Below, piece after piece: positions 46,801 through 57,753 of a DNA stretch of 64,000 nucleotides. A program made the position numbers and the translations under genes. Within the stretch, counting starts at the first letter, position 1. Each line of letters starts with the position of its first letter. Origin of the DNA: Haliclona indistincta (Eukaryota > Porifera > Demospongiae > Haplosclerida > Chalinidae); the NCBI GenBank assembly GCA_964017065.1, contig OZ024790.1, forward strand, positions 7,243,422 to 7,307,421, written 5' to 3'. A model generated the notes under the pieces. The model saw nothing but the letters and a program-made list of their open reading frames with translations, searched no databases and had not been told where the DNA came from.

Positions 46801-47784
46801 CGGTGCTAGGGGGCGGAGCCATCAAAGAAGCAGAGAATTTCTAGCTGCGCTTGTGATTTGCTGACCTCGATGGCCTTGTTCGGACTTCTCTAAAGACGAA
46901 CTGTCTCATCTGCCGCTTACACGAGGCCCTAGCCGCTATTATAGTAACTCGATTCATGTCCAGCCGTGACATATCGATCTCGACTCACAATCTGTATTCT
47001 TGAAATCATGCGTGATGTAGCTATCTATGGAACTTCAGTAGCCAGGCTTTATCATTATTGGTGAACTTATTGGTATGTATGCAGCAGCAATGAACGAATT
47101 TCACAAACCCTGGGCGTGTGAGCATCGTTGCAAATATTGTAAGCCCCCTAGTTGGGGATAGCAGCAGGAGTTTGCAGCTAACCTGACTAGCTTTTAGGCT
47201 GTAGCTATATTGAAACTGCACTGCAGTGCCAACCAGAAGACAGCAAAATGACCACTTTCTAGGCGTGTCATGTGGGCGTGACATGCATGAACACGTGAGC
47301 GAGCACGTGAGTAAGTAGCCATTGTTAGCCGTAGACGCGCTAGGCTTTTTCTTGAGATATCTACGCACACTCAGAGCTGTCCTGCGGTTTAGATGTAGTC
47401 TACAAATACCTAAAAGTCAAATATGGGCGCTTTTGCTGTCAGAGAGGTCGTCAAGGTGAGCCAGCCTAACTCGAGAACGAAAGCACTTTAGCAAAATCCA
47501 CGAGTCTGATTGCAAGCCATTGTCGAGCTTGTCATGCTCATAACCGCCTTACCAGCGCGTAGAAGTGATCGCTTATCTCTGCAACTCGATGGACAGAACG
47601 AGCTTAAATTTCTGCAATAGTCGTAATCATTATTATTTTTTGTACAATGAAAAATACTGCTTGCTAGCGTTCTCGATTATGACGACTTCAAATTTTTTTA
47701 AGTGGACCAACCACGCCCCTTACCTGAAACGCACAATAATGCATTAGAAACGTTTACTTTATAACTATTGTTAATTATTTCAAG

Positions 47785-47995
47785 TGGATTCCTGGATTCG
47801 ATCGTGGATTCCTGGATTCGATCGTGGATTCCTGGATTCTATAGTGGATTCCTGGATTCGATCGTGGATTCCTGGATTCTATAGTGGATTCCTGGATTCG
47901 ATAGTGGATTCCTGGATTCGATAGTGGATTCCTGGATTCGATAGTGGATTCCTGGATTCGAACGTATTCGAGCATGGATTCGTGGATTCTCAGAG
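47785..47995 (+). repeat. Subterminal GGATTCC minisatellite, right
   Basis: About ten 20-bp units GTGGATTCCTGGATTCGATA, same strand and core as the left array. Confidence 0.9.
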
Positions 47996-50227
47996 AGAGT
48001 GTACGAGATTCCTCGAGTGTCGGACCCCTCGCAAAACGCAGTATCGATCGAGATGGCTGCAAAACTGATGTGGGCGGAGTTAATGATACGAGCGACAAGA
48101 GGGTTAATTATTAATGGTGTCTTCAGTCCAAAACGGCCCAAAAACCATGTTTTTCAAGGATTACTCGCTTCTGGTAGTGTTTAATGCCTATCTAAGAAGT
48201 AAGTGCACTATTCCAGATATATACACGTACAATTGTGCAGGTTTGGTAGTGATTCGTTCACTTAGGACAGTGCTAGGCTCGTTCAAAGAAGAAAGAAGAA
48301 GAAGAAGAAGAAAGATGAACAATTCGCGTGGGCGGCGATTTTAGTTTACCACTTTAGAAACGTCTGTCAGCTTCGCCAAAGGTATTTCCATGCTCAGAAC
48401 AATCGTCTGATCAATCCTAGATGTATGGAATCTCGAGAAACGCTAAAACAGCGAAGATCTGTGACGGCTCTCTGAGAGTCGCCATCTTGATTTTCGTCGT
48501 CAAGCAAGCAGTCCCGGCGACTTTCATAGACTTCCTACAAGCGCTTACACTTCAGATTCCCTTAGAGACAGTTAAAATGCAGCAGAAATGTATAACAATA
48601 GAGATATGTGCGAAAACTCATTTTCACACATGAGTAGCCGCCATCTTAGTTCGAGGTCATCCCTACATATCATTGCCGATCGGCAATGATAATAATGTCC
48701 AACAGGCATATCAATTTTCCGTTGCTTGGTAACTGTGACTGTGTATACAAAATCTTTATTAGCAATAATATCAGCTTCATGTGCTTTTAAAATCCCACTC
48801 TTCTGCTTTAGCTCATCGATTGTGGCTAGTCCTGCTTGAATCTGTGGCTGCAGACCTTTCATTGCTGTTTCAAGGCATTCACGCTCTTTTAACACTTCTC
48901 GTGCTTGCTGGAGACTTGTTTTTGCCTTCACAAAACGATGGAAAAAATCATGGAAACTTTTTCTCCCCATTTTCCAGAACATTTTATCAAGTTCATCATT
49001 GGCTTGATCGCTAGCAAAAAGAGCAGAATTGTCGAACATAAAAAAATGCTTGAAAGGTACACCAGCAGTTCTTGCAGCTTCAAGTACAGGAGGTTGCTTC
49101 CCATCAGCAAAGGTTACCATCAGGAAGATGTTGTCAGCTACATCTTTACCAAAGACAGAGAGAATGGCATCAAACACATATCGCTGTGTTGGTGTCAGTC
49201 GTGTCTGGGGAGCCTGAGTGACAAACCCAATCCCATGTAGCTGGTCAATACCTTCATCACCTTGTGCAGTGAGTAACTCTTTGATTTGCTGGAAAATTTC
49301 ACCGTCTCTTTCTCTTGTGTTCCCAAACCCTGGAGTGTCGATCACTGTTAGACTGTATGGGAGAGGAGAGCCTTTTTGCTTGAGGAAAGTGTAGGCAGTG
49401 CACTTTGTCTGGCTCTTAGTCTGGTCATGAGCAGTCTCCTCAGAGATCAGTTTAAACCTGTACTCATCCTCCCAGTCCACACCCATGATGTAGTTAGCCA
49501 TGGCATTGACCAATGAGGTCTTTCCTGCTCCAGTAGTACCGACTAGCAAAAGAACCTTGTGTGCAGCTACTGCAAGATGCTGAGGATGGGCAACAGTGAC
49601 TTTTTGGTAGTCACTCTTCCTCGTTGTTACAAGAGTAGGTAGCAGGTAGATCTTCAGACCATTAGGTGATGATGAGATATGCTTGCAGTAAAGTAACATT
49701 CTTTCGGTCAATGGCACTCTCCTTGTCACAATTGGATCACTTGACTCACTATATGGTCCACTTGTTCCTGATGTACTTTCCACTCTCACTTTGAAATAGT
49801 ATACAGTCTCGGCAACAAGATTTCGAACAAGATCAGTCGGCTCAGCGTGCTCTAGTTGAGTAGCAGGTAGTAAGATCCATCTGTTAGATGGATCATTCTT
49901 GGGACGGTAAGTGATGGTGTAGGACTGCACACTATCTGCTCCATACTGAGGCTTCTCCCAGCTCAACTCGAGGCTGTTGTGAGTCACATTGGTAGCATGT
50001 GGCTTGCCAGGACGACCCAGTGCTTGTTCTGCCTGATGATCGAACCGAGTAGCTAGTGTTGTTCCTCGTACAGTACGTGTGTGATGTAGATCATAATCGC
50101 TCTTTAAAATCGAAGCGAGATTTGTATCCCTACTCTCAATGATAGAAACGAACCTGTAGAAGTTTTCCGAAGAATTACTGAGTTTGTTCATGGCTTCAGA
50201 GACCAGACGAGCAACCACGGTGTTAGG

Positions 50228-50382
50228 TAGTCAGGCGTGGCCGACTTTTGATCGGTGGTTCGGTGGTTGTATTGGTAACCTCATTACAAACAGCACTGTA
50301 CAACAGGTGAGTACAAAAATTTAGTCTTATTGACAGTAAAAATTTGCGAAATTTGCGATCCTAGTCAGGCTACGCCTGACTA
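50228..50382. mobile_element. 155-bp MITE with 9-bp target duplication
   Basis: Ends TAGTCAGGCGT and its reverse complement ACGCCTGACTA. GGTGTTAGG flanks both sides (50219-50227, 50383-50391). The paralogous position near 59960 has a single GTGTTAGGAGC, the empty site. It splits coding sequence of GTPase copy 1. Confidence 0.92.
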
Positions 50383-50571
50383 GGTGTTAGGAGCTGTCGC
50401 GGTAACAGCAATGGCCGCCTGGTAACCAGCATCGCTTATGAGACTATCCTGGAACAACTCGCCTGCAAAGTTTGCTATGTCGGCCACTGAAATACAAGCA
50501 CGAACAGCGACAAGATTTCTTCTAACAATCTTGAATTCCGGGGTTTCTGCCATCGTCGCCCATCGATCCAT

Positions 50572-50658
50572 GTGGATGGGTGCGGTCGCCTGTTCAGCCC
50601 CGCCCTTATTTAAGTTCAAACACTGGCGAATGGCGACAGACGAGACGATACATGCGGT
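50572..50658. promoter_or_regulatory. Divergent promoter, GTPase-1 / XPF-1
   Basis: 87 bp between opposite start codons; contains GGGCGGGGC on the minus strand, an Sp1-like GC box. The same arrangement is kept in the second block. Confidence 0.6.
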
Positions 50659-52111
50659 ATGAGCACAACACTAGTGGAAACCACCATCAGTCTACAACAT
50701 GAGGACCAGATGTTCGTGGAGCTACTTTCAGAGGACGGGTTACTAGTAATGGCGAGGTAAGCAACGAAAAGAGCTGAAAACAAATTTTAATTGTCGTCCA
50801 CGTGGGCATGTACAGAGGGTTAGGGGTGGAGAGACTACTGGTGAAGTTTCTAAAGCTGTACTGTGATCCCCACGCGCTAGTACTGGTCATTAATACATCG
50901 CAAGCACAAGAGGTGACTCACACTAACTCCATACTAACCTGTTGATGCAGCGCTGTAGGAATACTTAATCAGTGAGTTGGTGAAAGAAGGAGTGGAGCAT
51001 CTACCTAGACAAGTGACCAATGAGATTGCAGCAAAGGAAAGGTTCCCTCCATCACCATAATGTTCATCAATAATGTGTATCTCTGTGTTAGGGACCTGCT
51101 ATACCTGAAGGGCGGTGTGCTGTTTGTGACCTCTCGTATTCTCGTGGTGGATTTGCTGAAGCGGCAGTGTCCTGCCGAGAGTGTGTCTGGTATACTGGTC
51201 TACAATGCTCACAGGTATTGCCGTGGTGATTCTAGGCGTGGTCAACCCCGTCCACTTCTACAGAGTAACAACTTCATCTACCGAGGCTTTCATTCTACGT
51301 TTGTACCGAGAGAAAAACAAAGTAAGACCGGTTTTAACTAAAAAAATTATTTTCTACTTTTTCTTAGACGGGTTTTATCAAAGGTTTCTCGGAATCACCA
51401 GAGTACTTTACCACTGGATTCAGCCAGTTGGAACGTGTGGTTAAGAACCTGTTTGTACGGAAAGTGTACCTCTGGCCCCGGTAAGCAGCTAGGAGTCAAC
51501 ACACAATCATTTGTCCTTTTTCAGCTTTCAAGCTGTGGTCAGTGCTACTCTGGAGAAGCACAAGGTACCACTCACTCACTCATTCACTCACTCACTCACT
51601 AACTCACTAACTCACTCACTTACCCACACACACACTCACTCACTCACCCACACACACACTCATTAAGTTTGTCTGTCTCTCTCTCTGTCTAGCCTGACGT
51701 GTTGGAGCTTCGTCAGCAGATGACTCCATCAATGGTTGCTATCCAGTTGTCCATACTGGAGGTTATGAAAGCATGTGTGACTGAACTCAAGACAGTTAAT
51801 CCATCAGTCAGTATCTCACTGATGCTGTGATCTTATCACTCAACAGTCTTTCTTCAGCTAGACACTGAGGAAGTGACTGTTGAGAATTGCCTCGGGAAAG
51901 CGTTTGATAATATTGTCAAGCTACAGTTGGACCCAATCTGGAACCAACTGGTATAGGAATCAGTCTCTAGAGTATGGTTGCAATGCTTTCTCTCTTGTGT
52001 AGAGCTCTAAGACAAAATCACTGGTTTACGATTTGAAGATGCTCAGGACATTATTGCAGTAGGTCACTTTAACTGATGTCCCTAAAGTGGTATTGCAATG
52101 CTGAAGTGAAG

Positions 52112-52223
52112 GTGTAGAGCGTCACCTTCATGCACTAATGTGTTCAGTCACTGTTGTCTTCATTCACACGATGGAGGATGATCAGAGACTGAACACATTA
52201 GTGCATGAAGGTGATGCTCTACA
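52112..52223. repeat. Palindromic hairpin repeat, copy 2 (XPF-1 intron)
   Basis: Same stem as at 7592, loop inverted (TTGTCTTCATTCACACG). Confidence 0.9.
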
Positions 52224-52934
52224 CTTTTCATGGGTAGAGATTTCATAGCTTCATATAAATGTAGCGAAATTATCGCTCTTTGAGGCATCAAGGAATTTTT
52301 TGTGTGCGATATTTTCTTGTGTTCCTCTTCGATCAGCAACCACCTCTGCTATTGTGTTTGGCTTTCTCTAGAACACACCTGTTCATTTTTCTGTTCCCTT
52401 AACTCACTTTTCGTTCAATTCACAGTTTTCTGACTCAATATGATTGTGTAACTTTCTGGAGCTACTTGGATTCGTTGCGGTTCGCTCTTCCTTTTTTATC
52501 GATTTTTTTGACAATAACATCATCACAGGTCAGGTGGTGGGCGGGCATTCACTGTGCAATCTCCGTGGATTTTCATGGACGCAGCCAATGCTCTCTTCGT
52601 GGTGTGTCTGTATTGTTGTCTTGTTGTTGTTTATTGTTGTGTTGTTGTTTATTGTTGTTCTCTAGCGTGCTCGAGAGAGGGTGTACGGTCGTGTGAGTGA
52701 GGACAAGAAGAAGACTCAGCAGCTTGTGTTGGAGGAGAGTCCTAAATGGAGCCTCCTCTCGATGGTGCTGGAAGAGGTGAAGAAAGAGGCGGCTGAGAAC
52801 CCGGCTTGTGAGTTGTGTGAGGGTGGGAGGGAGTGATGGTGTGATGGTGCTTTTAGTAGGAGGAGGTGGGAAAGTGGTCATTGTCGCTAACGATGAACGT
52901 ACCTGCTACCAGTTGAGACAGGTTAGTGATTGGA

Positions 52935-53145
52935 GTCCTACTGGTGGGGCAGCTAGACACTGCTTAGTGCACAGGTGTCCTGGCTCTACCAGTGACCCTC
53001 TGTGAGCCAGCTAGACACTGCTAGACACTGCTTAGTGCACAGGTGTCCTGGCTCTACCAGTGACCCTCTGTGGGGCAGCTAGACACTGCTTAGTGCACAG
53101 GTGTCCTCGCTCTACCACTGACCCTCTGTGGGACAGCTAACAACT
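52935..53145 (+). repeat. 58-bp minisatellite in XPF-1 intron, about 3.5 units
   Basis: Units with GCTAGACACTGCTTAGTGCA and CAGGTGTCCTGGCTCTACC. The second copy gene has about twice as many units. Confidence 0.9.
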
Positions 53146-53869
53146 CTTTTTTCTACTAGTTTCTGTGCGAGGGTGGTCGGAATCTGTTGCTACGGCAATA
53201 CCAGCGGCTACTGGCTAACAAGAAAGCAACAGAGGGTAAGAGACTGGTGTATTGATCATCACACCTCACTCCCTGTGTGTCAGCTCTGCCCGAGGAGATG
53301 CTAAAGGAGCTCCAAGCATATACCACGGTGAGGAATAAAATTTTTATTGCGGATGATACAAAGCTATCTCTGACTGAAATGAAGGCTGGGAAGAAATCCA
53401 GAGACTTCGGAAAAAGAGCAAGTGAACCAGCATCAAAGAGAAGTAGAGAAGATGATTCTGAGACTGACCCTACAGCACTAGTTGGTAGATTTGCTGCTCA
53501 TAACTCATCCATCTCTCTGCCTTGCAGTTGGAGGACGACGACCTACCAGCATTACCTGCAGATGAAGGGCCCACTGATTTCAGCATATTGTCTGATCCCC
53601 TAGTAGTGCTCCACCCACTCACTAGCACAGAGTAAGCTCTCGTGGGGATTCTCCTATCTTGTCATCATCCATCTATCTGCAGTGATCCATACCATCTTGC
53701 TAAGCTACTGACAAGCACTAAACCTCACTTTATAATAATGTACAATGCTGACCTCAAGTTTGTGCGACAAGTAGAGGTAATAAAATCCTATTATTTTATC
53801 ACACCACTTCCTCTCTCCTCTCCTTATTTCACACACATACAAACTCACACTCTCTCTCTTATTTCTTTA

Positions 53870-53897
53870 TTTCTCTCTTTCTTTCTCTCTCTCTCTC

Positions 53898-53975
<78 letters not shown>

Positions 53976-54000
53976 TCTTTCTCTCTCTCTCTCTCTCTCT
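53870..54000. repeat. (CT)n in XPF-1 intron
   Basis: A pyrimidine tract shortly before the exon at 54045. Confidence 0.9.
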
Positions 54001-54434
54001 GTGCGTGTGTGTGCCTCTCTGTGTCTGTGTCTCGATCTCCTAAGGTTTTCAAAGCTGCTCGTCCTGGCTTCCCTCTACGTGTCTACTTTCTACTATATGA
54101 CAGTTCAGTTGAAGAGCAGGTCAGCTTGCCCCTTTGAAATATGAAACTATAATTTATAAATAACAATTGCAAATTTGTTACAGATATACTTGACAAGTGT
54201 ACGAAAGGAGAAGGAATCATTTCATCAGCTCATAAGAGAAAAGGCTGTAAGCTGTAGAATTTATTTTTCCTTGTGAATTTTTATCCACTTTTCTCAGCAC
54301 ATGGTAGTTCCCCAAGACTATTCAGCAGTTTTCGAAAAAGAAGCACGTTTAGCTGTTGCAGTTAGCACAAGGAAGGGAGGAGGACGGGTGGAAGATCTTG
54401 GACCCCAGCGAGTGAGACAACATCTTTCTAATAA

Positions 54435-54645
54435 CCTCTCTCTCTCCCCTCCCCCTCTCTCTCCTCCCCTCTCTCTCTCTCCCCTCCCCATCTCTCTCCT
54501 CCCTCCCCCTCTCTCTCTCTCCCTCTCTCTCTCTCTCCCCTCCCTCCCTCTCTCTCCCTCTTTCTCTCTATCTCTCTCTCTCCCTCTCTCTCTCCCTCAC
54601 TCCCTCCATCCCCCCTCCTCTCTCTCTCTCTCTCTCTCTCTCGTG
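54435..54645. repeat. CT-rich tract in XPF-1 intron
   Basis: Fills the intron up to the acceptor before the exon at 54652. Confidence 0.9.
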
Positions 54646-55032
54646 TTGTAGGTAGTGGTTGACATGAGAGAGTTCAGGAGCTCTTTACCATCACTTCTAC
54701 TCAGAAGAGGTATGGAAGTCTTACCTGTTGCCCTTGAGGTGTGAAAATAAGAGAGAGGGAGAGAGAGAGAGAATTGCTATTGCTTTTTTGCAGGTTGGTG
54801 ATTATATTTTATCGTCTGACATGTGTGTTGAACGAAAAAGCATCAATGATCTCATTGGATCGTTCAATTCAGGGCGACTGTAAGCTCCTCTCGTGACCAT
54901 CAGCCACACCTTCTATTCAGATTCAACCAAGCTACTGCTATGACCCGATTCTATCCGAAGGTCATTCTACTGATCGAGTGTGAGGAGGGAAAGCCATTTG
55001 CTCCTCGATTTGCTCTCCAAGTATGATACAGA

Positions 55033-55188
55033 CAGTGGAGGCTCCTCTTAGAGGACAGCTCTATAATGGACACTTACTGAATGCCATATTATATTAACCC
55101 CTTGACAAGAGGACACCATCTCTATAATGGGCAATTAATTTTGTTTGGTCCTGATGGTGTCCGCCTTAGAGAGGTTCCATTGTAACAT
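55033..55188. mobile_element. MITE-like repeat in XPF-1 intron
   Basis: GGCTCCTCTTAGAGGACA, CTCTATAATGGGCAATTA and a right end AGGTTCCATTGTAAC relate it to 35378-35551. Confidence 0.6.
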
Positions 55189-55290
55189 AATTATTATAAT
55201 TTTCATCTTGTGTACAGAGCTCCAGTATAGTCCGCAGTGAAATATCCACCCAAGCTATCTCGTCTAATCCTTACACTCCACTTTCCAAAG

Positions 55291-56181
55291 GTATGAATCA
55301 TTTACTCATTATTGTCACATAATTATTGTCTATTTATGTCACTATTCATTGAAAATAAATCAAAATTTGCCCCAGTCACATGAATGTGTTGCTGCAGCAC
55401 TGGGCATGAACATGACACGGGTTTTGTTTCATATTATTACGTGTCTACACGACACTAGGACAGAATCAAAGCATGATGAAATCACAAAAACATGGCATGC
55501 AATGGATCTATGCTGTGTTTATGCAAGATTACCGGATAATGGTATAATGGCAATGGCCTGCCCACTCGCATTTAGCTGAAGGGATAGCCCTTGGCTAATT
55601 AATTATTCATAAAATAAATACAAATACTGAGTCGAAAAGAAGAGCGCTAGAACGTCATAGTGGCAATCCATGTACACACAAAAGACTAGTCTTCATAATA
55701 AGTGCAAGAGCTAAGCAAACATGCAACAAAGTTGGGCAGCAAGCAAGCAGAGCTTGAGAGGTATGAAATTCTATTTTCGTTGTCAAAATTTGCAAACGCT
55801 TTGAAGGAGAAATGGAAGAGTTTAGCACTAACCGACACTTCTGTATCCATGCGAGGGCCTGAGTATGTTTTGCAAGTAATCCAGTAAGTCGTTTCAGAGA
55901 AAAAGCCCAAAAAGTTATTATGAGACTCCAAGCGGCTAATATTTTAGTGACAACTCCCGTCATAACTCACAAACAGGTGGCTTCTAGGCGAAGTTTATAG
56001 TTTCAGGCCCTGTCCAAGGCTCTGTACAACAGAAACGTTCGGGTTTTACCGATGGCAAGCGAGTGCTGTTCGCAAATTTTGACGACAAAAATGTAGCTCA
56101 TCGATCGCAGCCATTTTACATTGCTGGTATTACATGCTAATTATATTCATAAGTGCGGGGGGTGTAACTGTACCCCGTCAC
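55291..56181. other. XPF-1 intron 25, unassigned part
   Basis: No XPF exon. Short frames on both strands around 55650-55960 show no domain I can name. Probably repeat-derived. Confidence 0.4.
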
Positions 56182-56787
56182 TAGCCTCGTCCCCAGGCTC
56201 TCTGTTCCGTCAGAGAGCCTGGTCTCTAATCTCACGTGAGCGCACCCAAAAAAGTGTAAATATTAATGAGCGTGGGTGTAATAAACCGCACGCCCACGAT
56301 GCTTGGCCCCAGGCTTTATAGTTTCAATGCCTAAAACGTGTGACTGTGTGGCGCAGCTTTCCAAGTCTCTTTGTGCTGGACATCGGAAAAGCTTCCTTGA
56401 TGAAGCCTTTGACGACTAGGTCATTGTACGTACGGTGAGGAAAGTGTAGCTCGATGTCGTCCTTCAGCGTCTGGTACTTTACCCGTTTCGACGGAGTAGG
56501 AACATCCCCAGTAGCTGCTTCCTCATAGTGGCTCTTTAGCCATTTAGATTCATCTGACGGCTCCGCGGACATCCCGAACGTGATGCTACAGACCTTGCAT
56601 GATCGCCTCTGACAGCAAGACTGCGACGAACGCTACGCATGTGCGTGGGCAGGTTGGGTCGAGAGCGTTGATCGTGCCCACGCACACTAATCACCTGTCT
56701 ACCACCTGTCTACCCCACGTGAGATTAGAGACCAGGCTCCCTGACGGAACAAAATTCCGAGAGGGGTGGAGCCTGGGGACGAGGCTA
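56182..56787. mobile_element. 606-bp DNA element with RFX-like ORF, 9-bp target duplication
   Basis: Inverted ends TAGCCTCGTCCCCAGGCTC and reverse complement, with extended symmetry to CTAATCTCACGTG. CCCCGTCAC flanks both sides (56173-56181, 56788-56796). The element lies in XPF-1 intron 25. Confidence 0.9.
56324..56572 (-). CDS. RFX-type winged-helix-like ORF in transposon
   Basis: 82 aa. WLKSHYEEAATGDVPTPSKR, a later VVKGFIKEAFP and TKRLGKL follow the order of the RFX DNA-binding domain (W-L-x-x-N/H-Y, VPRS, GKxIRxxFP, RRLG). It ends soon after. It may be a captured host fragment or part of an element's own DNA-binding protein. Similarity judged by eye. Confidence 0.5.
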   Translation of the reverse strand: MSAEPSDESKWLKSHYEEAATGDVPTPSKRVKYQTLKDDIELHFPHRTYNDLVVKGFIKEAFPMSSTKRLGKLRHTVTRFRH

Positions 56788-56941
56788 CCCCGTCACCTTA
56801 ATGAGAAACAAATCAACGAATAGACTAGTAACCTAATACTTTCCCTAGTTGAGAATATTGTGGTCCCCCAGTCCTCACTCCACCTCAGAGCTGTTTGAAC
56901 AACTCAAGGTAGTCAGCCTCTCTGTCTTCTCTGTAGGGCTT

Positions 56942-57127
56942 CTAAAAAATTAGTATGGACCTTAGTCTCTCCAGATGATACTGACAGCCAAAAATTTCCC
57001 CCCCAAGCTCACGGTCTATAACAGCTTTCTTTGTGGGCAAAGCCTTTGCCCATGCAAACTTACTGAAATAGTCCGACATTGTCAGAATGTATCGGTTCCC
57101 AGATATTGAGGGTGGCTTGGGGGGCAA
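56942..57127 (-). pseudogene. Retrotransposon integrase relic, copy 2
   Basis: YILTMSDYFSKFAWAKALPT is an integrase-core stretch; only about 60 codons remain. Equivalent in position to the relic ending near 42190, and marks the start of the second duplicated block. Confidence 0.75.
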
Positions 57128-57753
57128 AATTTGGGACCTACAATATCCATTCCCAAGTGCATTGGTCTGTCTGTTTGGACTACTGTACTACATACTAGAC
57201 TGCCACATATTGCGGCTAAAACGTATCAGTGCACTATGTAGCTATAAATTTGAGTGCATTTGGTGATAAAATTAATTGTGATAAATTAATTTTGGATCAC
57301 TTCCCTATTGAGTGTCCTGATGTTACTTACTTTCTCATCGTAGGTGCTATCAGTCTCTGCATGCTGAGATAATAACTGAGCTGATCATGCATGACATCAT
57401 CATAAAAAATTAATTATAAATTGCAGCAGTAGCTAGCTAGGAGCTAAACACGTCTACTCCAGCATAATTTACTGCAACACGCACGTTACAGCTAGCCCAT
57501 AGACAGCTCCAGAAAAATAGTTGATAGCATACATACACTAACAGTTGATTGGCACATCACGGAAGGCCTCAAGAAAGACTGATACCGTAGCTATAGGCCT
57601 CAAGAAGCTCTGACCATAGAATAGATGCTACTGCGCACGGGTAAAAATACATCATCAACATTATAATTAGTTAACTACACCATTAACTACACCATTAACT
57701 ACACCGTTATAATCTATAACATGCAGCTACAGTTATCTCGTTCACGTGTCCTT
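57128..57753. other. 3' flank of GTPase copy 2
   Basis: Homologous to 44121-44645 (TACTGTACTACA, AGTGCACTATGTAGCTATAA). Non-coding. Slight rearrangements between the copies. Confidence 0.6.

Larger units (their letters stand above)
46563..48031. mobile_element. hAT-like DNA element, 16-bp inverted ends, 8-bp target duplication
   Basis: Ends CGAGGGGTCCGACACT (46563-46578) and its reverse complement (48016-48031), flanked by CAAAACGC on both sides (46555-46562, 48032-48039). The inverted arm at 42.9 kb lacks the insert, confirming an empty site. Length 1469 bp. Near each end is a minisatellite with the same core TGGATTCCTG. An ATG frame at 47424 (MGAFAVREVVK, then GTGAGC donor) is possibly a captured exon. 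No transposase domain recognised. Confidence 0.85.
45296..48711. mobile_element. Composite insertion 2 inside GTPase copy 1
   Basis: Interrupts coding sequence that is continuous in copy 2 (near 58415). It begins with a foldback (45296-45985; arms with AAGTAAAGTAAAAAAGC and TGTAGGGATGAC, centre of repeated ACTTCATCGGACTGCGTCCT) and continues as the reverse complement of insertion 1's left arm, ending in ATTGCCGATCGGCAATGAT. It is interrupted in turn by the element at 46563-48031. Confidence 0.75.
44646..50571 (-). pseudogene. CARD-like/FN3/GTPase gene, copy 1, broken by insertions
   Basis: Same architecture as the intact copy at 57754-60129. Three blocks remain: the 5' part 50392-50571 (MDRWATMAETPEF), the middle about 48720-50218 with FN3, Walker A GTTGAGKTS and DTPGFGNT, and the 3' part 44646-45294 with CSAMNNQGEQDATC and the helical tail. 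A 155-bp MITE separates blocks one and two; a roughly 3.4-kb insertion separates two and three. Small in-frame differences from copy 2 exist, including a missing residue or two. Splicing out the insertions cannot be excluded, but no convincing splice sites were found, so loss of full-length function is the simplest reading. Confidence 0.8.
50659..56908 (+). pseudogene. ERCC4: XPF/ERCC4 endonuclease, copy 1: frameshifted and 3'-truncated
   Basis: Nucleotide-excision-repair 5' nuclease subunit. Exons include 50659-50756, 50816-50912, 50959-51041, 51092-51214, 51264-51321, 51368-51480, 51525-51565, 51693-51806, 51858 to about 51950, 52003-52058, 52426-52479, 52529-52601, 52666-52807, 52857-52921, 53160-53235, 53284 to about 53495, 53528-53631, 53683-53776, 54045-54119, 54184-54246, 54298-54411, 54652-54738, 54794-54879, 54921-55020, 55218-55290 and 56849-56908. 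Homology runs through helicase-like segments ([14 protein letters not shown]) to the nuclease core [19 protein letters not shown]. Exon 55218-55290 is 73 nt, and an extra C in CCACCCAAG shifts the frame before LTLHFPK. After LRILWSPSPHS the gene stops: no helix-hairpin-helix region follows and the next sequence is the second block's integrase relic. A GGCTTCTAA could end translation after 56937. Confidence 0.85.

Noticed and set aside
55655..55963. Overlapping frames on both strands in XPF-1 intron 25
   Set aside because: No family resemblance and no splice signals linking them to anything.
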